From Bryobacterales bacterium (GTDB lineage: Bacteria; Acidobacteriota; Terriglobia; Bryobacterales; Bryobacteraceae): DNA of 62,077 nt. The translations under genes were made by a program, and so were the position numbers. The DNA is taken from contig JAEUQC010000009.1 in NCBI GenBank assembly GCA_016789905.1, positions 1 through 62,077 on the forward strand, given 5' to 3'. The notes below the pieces were generated by a model, which had not been told where the DNA came from, searched no databases, and saw only the letters and a list, made by a program, of their open reading frames with translations. Positions 24,381 through 32,921 of this stretch are shown here, in pieces (within the stretch, counting starts at the first letter, position 1; each line of letters opens with the position of its first letter).

Positions 24381-24651
24381 GAAAACAGCCCTATTCCTGC
24401 TCCTGCTGGTTCCCGCGTTCGCGGACCAGAAGAAGGACGATGAGATCTACGACAAAGTGAAACTGCGCCTGGCCGGCGACCCGGAAGTGAAGGGCGGCGC
24501 TTTGGAGGTAGAAGTGAAGGATGGCGTGGTGACCATCAAGGGCATTGTGCGCACGGACAAAGCGAAGGCCAAGGCCGACAAAGTGGCGGGCAAAGTGAAG
24601 GGCGTGACGAAAGTGGTGAACGAACTGAAGGTTTCGCCGACGGGAAATTGA
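24364..24651 (+). CDS. Secreted BON-domain protein
   Basis: A 95-residue protein. After a signal peptide (KKTALFLLLLVPAFA) comes one BON domain (DDEIYDKVKLRLAGDPEVKG, LEVEVKDGVVTIKGIVRTD, GVTKVVNELKV). BON domains bind phospholipids or other envelope components, as in OsmY and OmpA-associated proteins. An alternative ATG lies three codons further in. The gene starts inside the end of era, so it is expressed with the housekeeping operon although its product is exported. Confidence 0.9.
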   Translation: MTAMLKKTALFLLLLVPAFADQKKDDEIYDKVKLRLAGDPEVKGGALEVEVKDGVVTIKGIVRTDKAKAKADKVAGKVKGVTKVVNELKVSPTGN

Positions 24652-24664
24652 GCAGGCGGCGGCT

Positions 24665-25189
24665 TTAGATCACAATCCCGTCAATGCGCATCTTCAATTT
24701 GGAAGGCGTGAAGGCGGGAACAGGGATTGGTGTAACCAGCCCCGCGTTGGCAATCCAGAAACTGCGGAACTCCCGCTTTTCGCCCGTCCGGTAGTAGTGC
24801 TGCAGGTAAGCCATGTCGGTGGCCGTGTAGTCGGAAAGCCACTGGTCGGCATCGGTGACGCCGGCGGCGTGGAGCATGGCGAGCGAGTAACCGGCGGCGT
24901 CCCGTTCGTAGGCCACAATGCGGGCAAGCAGTTCCTCTTCCACGGGCGGCGGATGCAATCGGCCGATCTCGAAAGCGCCGGGAATAGCGTTCCATTGCGC
25001 CGTGTGGCCGAACAGGTGCGCCAGCAGGAATAGGCGCTCTTCATCGGATACCGCGTGATCGATGTGGATCTCCGCCCCGTCCAGATCGCCGGTGAGCGGA
25101 TCCGGTATGTCGCGGGTGACGACTTTGATTCCGTAACGCTCCTCCAGGTAACGTTGCACGGTGGCGCAATGGGCGGCGAAAGGGAGCAT
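24665..25189 (-). CDS. Conserved hypothetical protein with a zinc-peptidase-like H-x3-H motif
   Basis: A 174-residue soluble protein. An N-terminal stretch (VQRYLEERYGIKVVTRDIPD, DGAEIHIDHAVSDEERLFLL) leads into HLFGHTAQWN, recalling ImmA/IrrE-type metallopeptidases, where the motif is HExxH. Here the glutamate is missing (HLFGH), so activity is doubtful. The rest is helical with many aromatic residues (DMAYLQHYYRTGEKREF). I do not assign a family. Convergent with the BON gene across 13 bases. Confidence 0.6.
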   Translation of the reverse strand: MLPFAAHCATVQRYLEERYGIKVVTRDIPDPLTGDLDGAEIHIDHAVSDEERLFLLAHLFGHTAQWNAIPGAFEIGRLHPPPVEEELLARIVAYERDAAGYSLAMLHAAGVTDADQWLSDYTATDMAYLQHYYRTGEKREFRSFWIANAGLVTPIPVPAFTPSKLKMRIDGIVI

Positions 25190-25221
25190 CGGGGAGTATT
25201 TCCGATATTATCAGCCCCTGG

Positions 25222-25539
25222 CTACCCGCGCTGCGGAAACGCCCCGAGCGTATTGCCCGCCAGCAGCAGCGCGTAGGCGCTGAAAATCCGGGCCTGCGCG
25301 GGCATGGATGTATCCTGCTTTTCGGAAGTCAGGCGCAACAACGCCAGGCTATAGTCACCGCGCCGGATGAGGTCCACGGCCTGCTCCACGGCCACGGAAT
25401 GCGCGGGGTGGAAACCGGCTATGCGTTCAGCGGCCATTTCAACGGCGCCTTCGCCGGAAATTCCCTGGCCGATGCCGCCCGCCAACAGCACAAAAACCGC
25501 CGAGGCCGCGAATACCCTCCAACTTTTGTTCTTCGTCAT
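25222..25539 (-). CDS. Small secreted protein, unknown
   Basis: A 105-residue protein with a signal peptide or N-terminal anchor (KSWRVFAASAVFVLLAGGIG) and a helical region (AVEQAVDLIRRGDYSLALLR, then MPAQARIFSAYALLLAGNTL). The helical part resembles a degenerate TPR pair. The start at 25539 is the first codon that puts the signal at the N-terminus; the open frame extends 240 bases upstream without sense. I see no functional clue. Confidence 0.6.
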   Translation of the reverse strand: MTKNKSWRVFAASAVFVLLAGGIGQGISGEGAVEMAAERIAGFHPAHSVAVEQAVDLIRRGDYSLALLRLTSEKQDTSMPAQARIFSAYALLLAGNTLGAFPQRG

Positions 25540-25648
25540 ATACAGGCGCCTCAAATAACCAAGACGAAGCCAACAGCCATTTGTTTTCTTTTTCCCGGTA
25601 AAAAAAGTGACTGAGATTTTCTTCGGGACGCAGCCACTACCTCTATGC

Positions 25649-26092
25649 ATGAAGAGTTTTCTGTTTCTGGCTGGGGCCGTGATGTGGGCCGCCAGTATCG
25701 GCGGCCGCGCGGAGTACATCGGCGGCACTTCGGCGGTATTCGCGGAAAAGTCTGGCGGGCGGCTTATCACCACGGGCACGGACTCGCTGCGGTTTGAAAC
25801 GAAGGCGAAAACGGTGGAGATCCCCTACGAACGCATTCACACACTGGAATATGGCCAGAAGGTGGACCGCCGCTATGTGAGCGCTGTGCTGGTATCGCCG
25901 CTGTTTTTGCTGGCGAAATCGCGCAAGCACTTCCTTACAGTTGGCTACAACGACGGCGAAGGCCGGGCGCAGGCGTTGATTTTCCGCATCGAAAAGGGGG
26001 ATGTGCGCAGTGTGCTGGTGGGGCTGGAGGCGCGAACGGGCCGGAAGGTTGTTTACCAGGACGATGAAGCGCGAAAGGCGGGCAAGGGATGA
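25649..26092 (+). CDS. Secreted hypothetical protein
   Basis: A 147-residue protein with a signal peptide (KSFLFLAGAVMWAASIGGRA) and a mainly beta soluble part (FAEKSGGRLITTGTDSLRFE, IPYERIHTLEYGQKVDRRYV, FLTVGYNDGEGRAQALIFRI). The middle hydrophobic stretch (VSAVLVSPLFLLAKSRKHFL) and the overall pattern resemble PH-like sensor domains that read lipids or metabolites. No named family. Its stop overlaps the next ATG in an ATGA quartet, linking it to the following gene. Confidence 0.7.
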   Translation: MKSFLFLAGAVMWAASIGGRAEYIGGTSAVFAEKSGGRLITTGTDSLRFETKAKTVEIPYERIHTLEYGQKVDRRYVSAVLVSPLFLLAKSRKHFLTVGYNDGEGRAQALIFRIEKGDVRSVLVGLEARTGRKVVYQDDEARKAGKG

Positions 26093-26697
26093 GAGTCCTA
26101 TTGTGGCTGGCCTTGGCGCTGCCGTTGCTCGGGCAGAAGGAAGTGGTGAATCTGTCGCCCGGCGTCACCACGGACGATCATCCGCAACTGCTTGAACTGC
26201 TGAAGATTCGCCGGCTGTACGTGGAGCGGCTGAGCGGCGGCGATACGGCCGTGCAGATTCGTGACATGCTGATTGGCGCGTTGCAGGGCACACGGCTGTT
26301 TGTGGTTACGGAGAACCTGGAGAAGGCGGATACGGTTCTGAAAGGCTCGGCGGAGGACCTTGTCTTCACCGACACGTTTCAATCGAGCGAAGGCATTCAG
26401 GCACGCACCCAGATTGGCAGTACTCGATCGAGCGGAACAACGCGCGGCGGGGCCAGTTTCAGCGTGGGCGAACAGGAGTCGACGCGCATTGCCGAACGGA
26501 AGCATGAGGCCACGGCGGCGGTGCGTCTGGTGAATAAAGAGGGGGACGTGATCTGGTCCACCACGCAGGAATCGCTGGGCGCGAAATTCCGTGGCGCAAG
26601 CGCCGATGTGGCCGGCAAGGTGACACGCCAATTGGTGGAGGACTTTGCGCGCGCGCGGCGCATGAGTGGAAACAACCAGCGCACGTCGCTTCGTTGA
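26089..26697 (+). CDS. Secreted protein, possible CsgG/DUF799-like fold
   Basis: A 202-residue exported protein. Signal peptide: RVLLWLALALPLLGQ. The body has the alternating layout of small periplasmic proteins such as CsgG-like or DUF799 members: IRRLYVERLSGGDTAVQIRD, ALQGTRLFVVTENLEKADTV, KHEATAAVRLVNKEGDVIWS, then a final helix (VAGKVTRQLVEDFARARR). The first such block (a periplasmic strand plus helix, then a seryl-rich loop) is suggestive only. Coupled to the upstream gene; no ligand or partner can be named. Confidence 0.65.
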   Translation: MRVLLWLALALPLLGQKEVVNLSPGVTTDDHPQLLELLKIRRLYVERLSGGDTAVQIRDMLIGALQGTRLFVVTENLEKADTVLKGSAEDLVFTDTFQSSEGIQARTQIGSTRSSGTTRGGASFSVGEQESTRIAERKHEATAAVRLVNKEGDVIWSTTQESLGAKFRGASADVAGKVTRQLVEDFARARRMSGNNQRTSLR

Positions 26698-26732
26698 CCC
26701 GTTTGCGGCCTGGGCGACGCGTTGGTAGGTAT

Positions 26733-26951
26733 ATGAAACCCATACTTGCCCTGGTTCTGGCCGTCACAATGCTCGCGAAAGAAGCGCCGCCCGCGCTGCC
26801 GGACGCCCCACCGCCGCAGCAACAGCAGACGCAGAAGAAGAAGGGCGGGAAGAAGAAGTGGATCGTAATCGCCGCGGTGGCTGCTGGGGCCGTTGTGGCC
26901 TTGGTGGCCGTCAACAAGCGGCTGGGCAACGAGGGCCGGCCGATTTTCTGA
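26733..26951 (+). CDS. Small exported or membrane protein, unknown
   Basis: A 72-residue protein made of a signal-like N-terminus (KPILALVLAVTMLAKEAPPA), a Pro/Gln-rich linker (PPPQQQQTQ), a Lys cluster (KKKGGKKK) and a second hydrophobic segment (WIVIAAVAAGAVVALVAV). The start at 26733 is preferred to an upstream frame opening at 26694. Such Lys-flanked single-span proteins are common in Solibacter-type genomes. Function unknown. Confidence 0.55.
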   Translation: MKPILALVLAVTMLAKEAPPALPDAPPPQQQQTQKKKGGKKKWIVIAAVAAGAVVALVAVNKRLGNEGRPIF

Positions 26952-26954
26952 TCG

Positions 26955-27185
26955 TTACCCCGGCGTCCGCACGCGCACCCGCTTCCGCTGCGAGGTAGCA
27001 CCCGTGACAATCTCCACATCCTGCCGCGAAACGCCATAGTGACGCGCCAGAAAATGGCACAACTCGTCATTGGCCTTTCCATCCTCCGGCACCGCTTTCA
27101 CTCGCACCTTCAACGTGCCGTCCGCCATCGCGCCGGCCATTTCCGTCTTTGCCGCACGTGGAATGACCTTGATGTTTAACTCCAA
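26955..27185 (-). CDS. DUF167 (YggU-like) protein
   Basis: A 76-residue DUF167 protein: ELNIKVIPRAAKTEMAGAMA, then LKVRVKAVPEDGKANDELCH, and DVEIVTGATSQRKRVRV. The family is widespread and of unknown biochemical role. The start appears to be the TTG at 27185, which lies ten bases inside the upstream gene and directly precedes the conserved first strand. Last gene of the leftward operon that begins with the M16 peptidase. Confidence 0.88.
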   Translation of the reverse strand: MELNIKVIPRAAKTEMAGAMADGTLKVRVKAVPEDGKANDELCHFLARHYGVSRQDVEIVTGATSQRKRVRVRTPG

Positions 27186-28114
27186 TGGAACGTCGCTCCG
27201 ATTTCCTGCCAGCCGATGCGCCGGTCCGCGGTGCCCGCGGCCGCATAGAACCGTTCCAACGGCTCCATAATCGGTTCCCGGCTTAGCGAGAACGTCTGGT
27301 GATGCACCGGAAGCACCACTTCCGCCCGCGCCTCGTTCACCATGCGCCACGCCTGTTCCGGGTTGCAATGGTAGCGGATCCACGGGTTGTAGGCGCCAAT
27401 GGGAAAGATCGCCAACTCCGGCCTGGCGCTGCCGGGCAGTTGGCGGAATGAATCGGTTAACGCCGTATCGCCCGCGAACAGCACCTGCCGCGCGCCCACC
27501 TGTATCAGATATCCGTTGTAGCCGCGGTGCGTATCGGTGCGGAGCCGCGCGCCCCAGTGGTTCACTTCCAGTCCCGTCACGCGCGCCGGGCCGGCCTGCG
27601 TGGATTCGTTCCAGCCCAGTTCCTGCAAGCTCTGATAGCGCTTCGGCCGGAATAGGTCCGATGTCTCCCGCGCCGTGATCACCCGCGTTCCCTTGTTTTC
27701 CAGCGCGCGCAACGACGGAACGTCCAGGTGATCCATATGCGCATGGGAGATCAGAATCAGGTCAATGTGCGGCAGCTTGGCAACGGTAAGCGCCGGGTCA
27801 ATCAGCCGCTTCACGCCGACGGTGAACAGGAAGAGATCAATGCCGGCGCGCGCGCTGAAGACAGGATCGGTCAACACGGTGACGCCATCGATCTTCAGCA
27901 GCACCGTGCTGTGGCCCAGCCAGGCGGCGTGCACTCCCTTATCGGGCCACGACTTCGGATCGGGCGTCTTCGCGGGCGTCATGATTTGGCGGTCCAACTC
28001 TCTCCAGTACTGCTGGACGAAACCGAATGGAATCCGGTTCCAGTTCCATGCCAGCGCGCCGCCGAACGCCGCCGCGCCGCCCAGGAACGCTCGCCGGCCA
28101 AACTTACCAGCCAT
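27176..28114 (-). CDS. MBL-fold metallo-hydrolase with Tat-like signal (UlaG/NAPE-PLD type)
   Basis: A 312-residue protein. The N-terminus reads KFGRRAFLGGAAAFGGALAW, a twin-arginine signal. The metal site HAHMDHLD and the later GARQVLFAGDTAL and VVLPVHHQTF blocks match the L-ascorbate-6-phosphate lactonase/NAPE-PLD branch of the metallo-beta-lactamase fold. The sequence THRGYNGYLIQ is typical of that branch. The physiological substrate is unknown; export suggests a periplasmic phosphodiester or lactone. Overlaps the sulfite-oxidase-like gene by 11 bases. Confidence 0.88.
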   Translation of the reverse strand: MAGKFGRRAFLGGAAAFGGALAWNWNRIPFGFVQQYWRELDRQIMTPAKTPDPKSWPDKGVHAAWLGHSTVLLKIDGVTVLTDPVFSARAGIDLFLFTVGVKRLIDPALTVAKLPHIDLILISHAHMDHLDVPSLRALENKGTRVITARETSDLFRPKRYQSLQELGWNESTQAGPARVTGLEVNHWGARLRTDTHRGYNGYLIQVGARQVLFAGDTALTDSFRQLPGSARPELAIFPIGAYNPWIRYHCNPEQAWRMVNEARAEVVLPVHHQTFSLSREPIMEPLERFYAAAGTADRRIGWQEIGATFHWS

Positions 28115-28769
28115 GTCCAAAGCGCTCTTCGGTCCACGGATCACCGTGCATATGATATCCGTTGCGCTCCCAGAAACCGGCCTTGTCTTCTGAAACCAAC
28201 TCCAGCCCGCCCAGCCACTTGGCCGATTTCCAGGCGTAGAGGCGTGGCACAATCAGCCGGGCCGGCGCGCCATGTTCCAGCGTCAAGGGCTCGCCATCGT
28301 GGTGCGTGGCCACCAGCGCGTCGTCCACCAGGAACTCGTCCAGCGGCATGTTGGTTGTCCATCCGCCGTCGTAGCCATGGGCAACCACATAGCGCGCCTC
28401 CGGTTTGGCTCCGCCGGCGCGGTCTATCAGTTCGCGCACCGACACGCCTTCCCAAATGTTGCCCAGCCGGGACCACCGCGTGACGCAGTGGAAATCGGCA
28501 AACACCTTCACCCTGGGCAGTGCGTTGAACTCCTCCCAATTGAAGGCGATGGGTTTATTGACCAGCCCCAGCAGCGATAGTTGCCATTCGGACGCCTTGA
28601 GCCGGGGCGGGCCGAAAGCATCGAGCACGGGCCATACCAGCGTCCGCGACTGGCCCGGCGGTATGCGGTTCTTGCGGTAGGTGTCCGGCGAGATAATCAC
28701 GTCTGCCGGCGCCTCCCCGGGCACCGGCACTTTTTTGTCTTGTGTCTTCTTGTTTTCCGTTCCGAACAC
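28104..28769 (-). CDS. Sulfite-oxidase-like molybdopterin oxidoreductase
   Basis: A 221-residue protein with the molybdopterin-binding fold of the sulfite oxidase/MsrP (YedY) family. Blocks: LVNKPIAFNWEEFNALPRVK, the molybdenum-ligand cysteine in FHCVTRWSRLGNIWEGV, MPLDEFLVDDALVATHHDGE, and HGAPARLIVPRLYAWKSAKW. No signal peptide is visible, so it is probably cytoplasmic, unlike MsrP. The GTG start at 28769 overlaps the M16 stop by one base. The family is often called sulfite oxidase-like oxidoreductase; the real substrate is unknown. No haem partner gene is adjacent. Confidence 0.88.
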   Translation of the reverse strand: MFGTENKKTQDKKVPVPGEAPADVIISPDTYRKNRIPPGQSRTLVWPVLDAFGPPRLKASEWQLSLLGLVNKPIAFNWEEFNALPRVKVFADFHCVTRWSRLGNIWEGVSVRELIDRAGGAKPEARYVVAHGYDGGWTTNMPLDEFLVDDALVATHHDGEPLTLEHGAPARLIVPRLYAWKSAKWLGGLELVSEDKAGFWERNGYHMHGDPWTEERFGHGW

Positions 28770-31513
28770 TACTTCACCACGTTTCCATCGGCGTCCAGCA
28801 GTTCCACGTCGCCGAGGTTCAATTCGCGGATTCCCTTTTCAATCTGGGCGCGGTCCCCCACCACTACATAGATCATTTTCTCCGGCCGTAGGATTCGTTC
28901 CGCAATGGCATTGATGTCGGATTTCTTCAATGCGTTCACTTTTTGCGCATACGTGGCAAAATAATCGTCCGGCAAACCGTAGCGCGAAATAGCCAGCATG
29001 TCGCCCAGCACGCCGCTCTTGGTCTCCCGTTCGCCCACCATGCTGCGCGTCAGCGACTCCTGCATTTTCGCCACTTCTTCGTCCGTTACCGGCTTGGCGC
29101 GTAGAACATCGCGGAACTCCTTCACCATTTCGGCCAGCGATTCCTTGGTCTTATCGCTCTGCACCGGCGCAATGGCCAGGAACGGCCGCTGGCCGCGCGC
29201 GCCGACGAGCGTTGTGAACGCACCATAGCTCCAATGCTTGTCCTCGCGCAGGTTCATATTCAAGCGCGAGACGAACGACCCGCCGAGCAGCGAGTTAAAC
29301 ACGTCAATCGCCGCTTCGTCCGGATTGGCGCGCGGCGGCGCGATCTGCCCGGCCATAATGACGGATTGAATCGCGCCAGGACGGTCGATGATGTACACCG
29401 CCGTCTTCTCCCGATGCTGCACCGTGGCGATGCTCTTCTTCGGCGTCTCGCCCGTCTTCCAATCGCCGAAAAGCTTTTCGAGTTTCGGTTTGATCTCGTC
29501 GAGTGTCGTATCGCCAACAATGAACAACGTCGCGTTGTTCGGCTTGTACCAGGCGTTGTAGAAGGCCGCCACCGAATCGCGCGTTATACCCGCCAGGCTG
29601 GCCTCCGTCCCGCTGCCGCTGAAAGGCTGTCCGTAGGCATGGCCCTTGCCGTAGATCAACGCCGGCAGTATGCGCTGCGCCAACGCGTTCGGTTCGGCTT
29701 TCTCGCGCTGAATGCCAGCGATCTGCAATTTCTTGATCCGGTCGAATTCCGCCGCCGGAAACGCCGGATTGCGAACCACGTCGGCGTAGAGTTCCAGTGA
29801 ATCGTCCAGGTACATCTTCAGCGCCGATAGGTTAATGGCCGACGTGTCCAGGCTGGCGCCCGCGTTGATTTGCGCGCCCAGTTCGGCATTGCGCTCAGAA
29901 ATCTGCGGCCCGGTCCGTTTCGTGGTGCCTTCCAGCAGCATCCGGTTGGTGATGGCCGCCGTGCCCGGCGCGGCAAGTGAATCGGCGGCATAGCCGGCGT
30001 CAAACTGCAGCGCCATGCTCACCGTGGGAGTTTCGTGCCTTTCGGCCAGCACCACCTTCATTCCGTTCGATAGCGTTGTCCGTTGCGACGGCGGAATGCG
30101 CAGCGTGGACGGCGCCCCGGCCGGCGGCAGCTTCGTGCGGTCCGTGTCCTTGCCCGCCTCTTTGTACTTCGCCTTCGGATGAACCTCCAGAATGTAGACG
30201 CCATCGCTCAGCCACTTGTTCGCCGTGTTCTTCACCTCCGGCCACGTCGCTTTTTCAAAAATCTCAATCGATTTTTTGTAGCAGCCCGGATCGCCGGCGT
30301 ACACTTCGCAACTCGCCAGCACGTCGGACTTGCCGCCAAAACCGCCAATCCGCTCGATGCCCCGCAAGAAACTCGCCATCGCCTGCGTCTTCGCCAGCTT
30401 CAATTCCTGTTCTGTTGGCCCCGTATGCAGGAACCGCGCCAACTCTTCGTCAATCGCCGCTTCCAGTTTCGACAGCGGCACGCCCGGCCGCGCGGTGGCC
30501 GTGATGTTGAACTGCCCGCCAATTTCATTCCGCTCGTTATCCGTTTCAACCGATGAGGCCAACTGATCCTGCAGCACCAGCCGCTTGTAGAGCCGCGAGG
30601 TGCGCCCGCCGCCGAGCACCGCCGCCGCCAGGTCCAGCATCTCGCCTTCGCGGGTGTTCACCTGCGGCACGTTCCAGATCTTGTAAATGCGCGGCTGCGG
30701 CACCTGGTCTTCGGCCACCTGCCGCTGCGTGCCCGTCCGCTTGGCGATCCACTCGCGATGCCGCACCGGCGGCGGCCCTGGCGGAATCCAGCCGAAGTAT
30801 TTCTCCACTTTTTCCTTCGCCGTTTTCGCGTCAATATCGCCTGCGATCACGATCACCGCGTTCGATGCCCCGTAGTACTGTTTGAACCAATCCTGCACAT
30901 CCTTCAGCGACGCCGCGTTCAGGTCCTCCATGGAACCAATCACGGTCCAGGAGTACGGATGCCCCGCCGGGTAACTCGCCTTCATCACCAGTTCGTAAGC
31001 CAGGCCGTAGGGCGCGTTCTCCATCTGGCGTTTCTCGTTTTGTACCACGCCCCGCTGCTCGTCCAGCTTCTTTTGGTCAATCGCCGGCAGCAAATGCCCC
31101 ATCCGGTCGCTTTCCAGGAACAGCACCTGATCCAGGCCCGAGGTTGGCACGTTCTGGAAGTAGTTAGTGCGGTCGTTATTGGTGGTGCCGTTCAGGTCCG
31201 TCGCGCCCAGCCGGTCCAGCGCCTGGAAGTAGTCATCGTTAAAGTTCTTTGACCCGTTGAACATCAGGTGTTCAAACAGGTGGGCGAAGCCCGTCTTGCC
31301 CGGCTTCTCGTTCTTCGATCCGACGTGATACCACACGTTCACGGCCACGATCGGGGCTTTGCGGTCCTCATGGACGATGAGCGTCAAACCGTTCGGCAGA
31401 ACGAACTTTTCGAACGGAATGTTGATCTCAATTTTGGCGGCCGGCTGGGTGTAGGCGGACGCGGCGAGTAGGGCGCCAAGGGTTAGGGCGCGCAGCTTGG
31501 AAAAGAAACGCAT
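28769..31513 (-). CDS. M16-family zinc peptidase, two-domain secreted
   Basis: A 914-residue exported peptidase. Signal peptide: LRALTLGALLAASAYTQ. The first half carries the inverted zinc motif H-x-x-E-H (HLFEH, residues 78-82) and a downstream glutamate in RGVVQNEKRQMEN. The second half repeats the fold (LSNGMKVVLAERHETPTVS) without the motif, as in pitrilysin-type and processing-peptidase-like pairs fused in one chain. It degrades peptides in the periplasm or on the cell surface. It heads the leftward operon and is divergent from the sulfatase by only 25 bases. Confidence 0.93.
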   Translation of the reverse strand: MRFFSKLRALTLGALLAASAYTQPAAKIEINIPFEKFVLPNGLTLIVHEDRKAPIVAVNVWYHVGSKNEKPGKTGFAHLFEHLMFNGSKNFNDDYFQALDRLGATDLNGTTNNDRTNYFQNVPTSGLDQVLFLESDRMGHLLPAIDQKKLDEQRGVVQNEKRQMENAPYGLAYELVMKASYPAGHPYSWTVIGSMEDLNAASLKDVQDWFKQYYGASNAVIVIAGDIDAKTAKEKVEKYFGWIPPGPPPVRHREWIAKRTGTQRQVAEDQVPQPRIYKIWNVPQVNTREGEMLDLAAAVLGGGRTSRLYKRLVLQDQLASSVETDNERNEIGGQFNITATARPGVPLSKLEAAIDEELARFLHTGPTEQELKLAKTQAMASFLRGIERIGGFGGKSDVLASCEVYAGDPGCYKKSIEIFEKATWPEVKNTANKWLSDGVYILEVHPKAKYKEAGKDTDRTKLPPAGAPSTLRIPPSQRTTLSNGMKVVLAERHETPTVSMALQFDAGYAADSLAAPGTAAITNRMLLEGTTKRTGPQISERNAELGAQINAGASLDTSAINLSALKMYLDDSLELYADVVRNPAFPAAEFDRIKKLQIAGIQREKAEPNALAQRILPALIYGKGHAYGQPFSGSGTEASLAGITRDSVAAFYNAWYKPNNATLFIVGDTTLDEIKPKLEKLFGDWKTGETPKKSIATVQHREKTAVYIIDRPGAIQSVIMAGQIAPPRANPDEAAIDVFNSLLGGSFVSRLNMNLREDKHWSYGAFTTLVGARGQRPFLAIAPVQSDKTKESLAEMVKEFRDVLRAKPVTDEEVAKMQESLTRSMVGERETKSGVLGDMLAISRYGLPDDYFATYAQKVNALKKSDINAIAERILRPEKMIYVVVGDRAQIEKGIRELNLGDVELLDADGNVVK

Positions 31514-31538
31514 AGAGCCGTTGTAACATGCGAAGGTC

Positions 31539-32912
31539 ATGACGCAACCATCCAGACGCCAGATTTTGCAAGCTGGGGCTATTCCGGCCTTATCCAGGGG
31601 CCAACAGTTCAACCTGCTGTTTCTTATGTCGGACCAGCACCAGCGGCTGGCAAGCGGCTGCTACGGACATGACACCGTGAAGACACCCAACATCGACGCG
31701 CTGGCCCGCCGTGCCGTCCGCTTCACCAGCGCCTATTGCCCCTCACCGGTCTGCGTCCCCAGCCGCGGCTCGCTGATCACCGGCCAGTACGCGCACCGCC
31801 ACGGCGCGAAAATTCTGCAGGACGCGCTGCCGGCCGGCATCCCCACCATTGCCCACTACTTCCGCGAACGCGGCTACGCCACCGGCGCCATCGGCAAGAT
31901 GCACTTCGTGGACGAATCGCGCAAACACGGCTTTGACCACCGTTTGAACGAAGCCTCCCACCGCGCCACCCTCACCGCCGAAGAACGCAAGCAACTCCAC
32001 GGCGACGCCGGCGGCATTGAAGGCGAAGGCCTGGACCTCCCGCCGCGCTTTTTCGAAGACAACTGGTTTGCTGACCGCGCCGTCGAGTTCCTGCACGCCC
32101 ATAAATCCAAACCCTTCTGCCTGTGGGCGTCCTTCGTTCAACCGCACACGCCCTTTCGCCCCATGAAGAAGTACTTCGACCTGTACGATCCGGCGAAAAT
32201 GAAACTCCCGCGGCGCCCGGCCGATGACCTGGCCGGCGGCTTCGAGGGCCACCTGATCCGCGCGCGCGAACGCGGCTGGTATCAACAAACAGAGCCAGCC
32301 GCCCGCCAATCGCTGGCCGGCTACTACGGCAACGTCAGCCAGATGGATGCAAACGTTGGCCGCGTCTATGACGCCCTGCGCGAACTCGGCCTGGAGAAAA
32401 ACACCGTCGTCGTTTACACCTCCGACCATGGCGAAATGGCCGGCGCGCACCGCATGTGGACCAAGCACAACATGTTCGAAGAGTCCGTGGGCGTGCCGCT
32501 GTTGATCGCCGTCCCCGGCGGCGCCAATGGCGTTCGCACGCAGATCGTCGAGCAGATCGATCTGTTCCCGACGCTGGCCACGCTGTGCGGACTCGACGCC
32601 GTGAAAGACATCGCCGGCCGCGATTTCGCCCCCCTTGTGCGCGGCCAGCGCTACACCCCGCGCGAGTTCGCCTACTCCGAATACTGGTTCTGCCGCAACG
32701 TGTTCACCAAGGATGATCGATACGTGGGCAAGCCGCCGCTGCGCATGGTGCGCACTGATCGTTGGAAGCTGAACCACCTGAGTTGGAGCCGCAGCGAACT
32801 CTTTGACGTTGTGAACGACCCGGGCGAGTTCCACAACCGCATCGACGACACGGGTCTTAGCGGCGTGGTGAAGGAGTTGACAGCGCTCGCCGGCCGGCAG
32901 TTTATACAATAG
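31539..32912 (+). CDS. Type I sulfatase with Tat-like signal
   Basis: A 457-residue sulfatase. The N-terminus SRRQILQAGAIPALSRG looks like a short twin-arginine signal. The catalytic signature CVPSRGSLITGQ is present; its cysteine (residue 72) must be converted to formylglycine. Calcium ligands are seen in LLFLMSDQHQ and in VVVYTSDHGEMAG. Substrate specificity cannot be read from sequence; choline-sulfatase-like or glycan sulfatases are the nearest types. The gene is followed within one operon by a parvulin and by the formylglycine-generating enzyme that would activate it. Confidence 0.93.
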   Translation: MTQPSRRQILQAGAIPALSRGQQFNLLFLMSDQHQRLASGCYGHDTVKTPNIDALARRAVRFTSAYCPSPVCVPSRGSLITGQYAHRHGAKILQDALPAGIPTIAHYFRERGYATGAIGKMHFVDESRKHGFDHRLNEASHRATLTAEERKQLHGDAGGIEGEGLDLPPRFFEDNWFADRAVEFLHAHKSKPFCLWASFVQPHTPFRPMKKYFDLYDPAKMKLPRRPADDLAGGFEGHLIRARERGWYQQTEPAARQSLAGYYGNVSQMDANVGRVYDALRELGLEKNTVVVYTSDHGEMAGAHRMWTKHNMFEESVGVPLLIAVPGGANGVRTQIVEQIDLFPTLATLCGLDAVKDIAGRDFAPLVRGQRYTPREFAYSEYWFCRNVFTKDDRYVGKPPLRMVRTDRWKLNHLSWSRSELFDVVNDPGEFHNRIDDTGLSGVVKELTALAGRQFIQ

Positions 32913-32921
32913 GGGCTTCAG

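Noticed and set aside
31743..32909. 388-codon leftward open frame opposite the sulfatase
   Set aside because: Low-complexity Ala/Gly/Val composition and no domain; the sulfatase motifs lie on the other strand.
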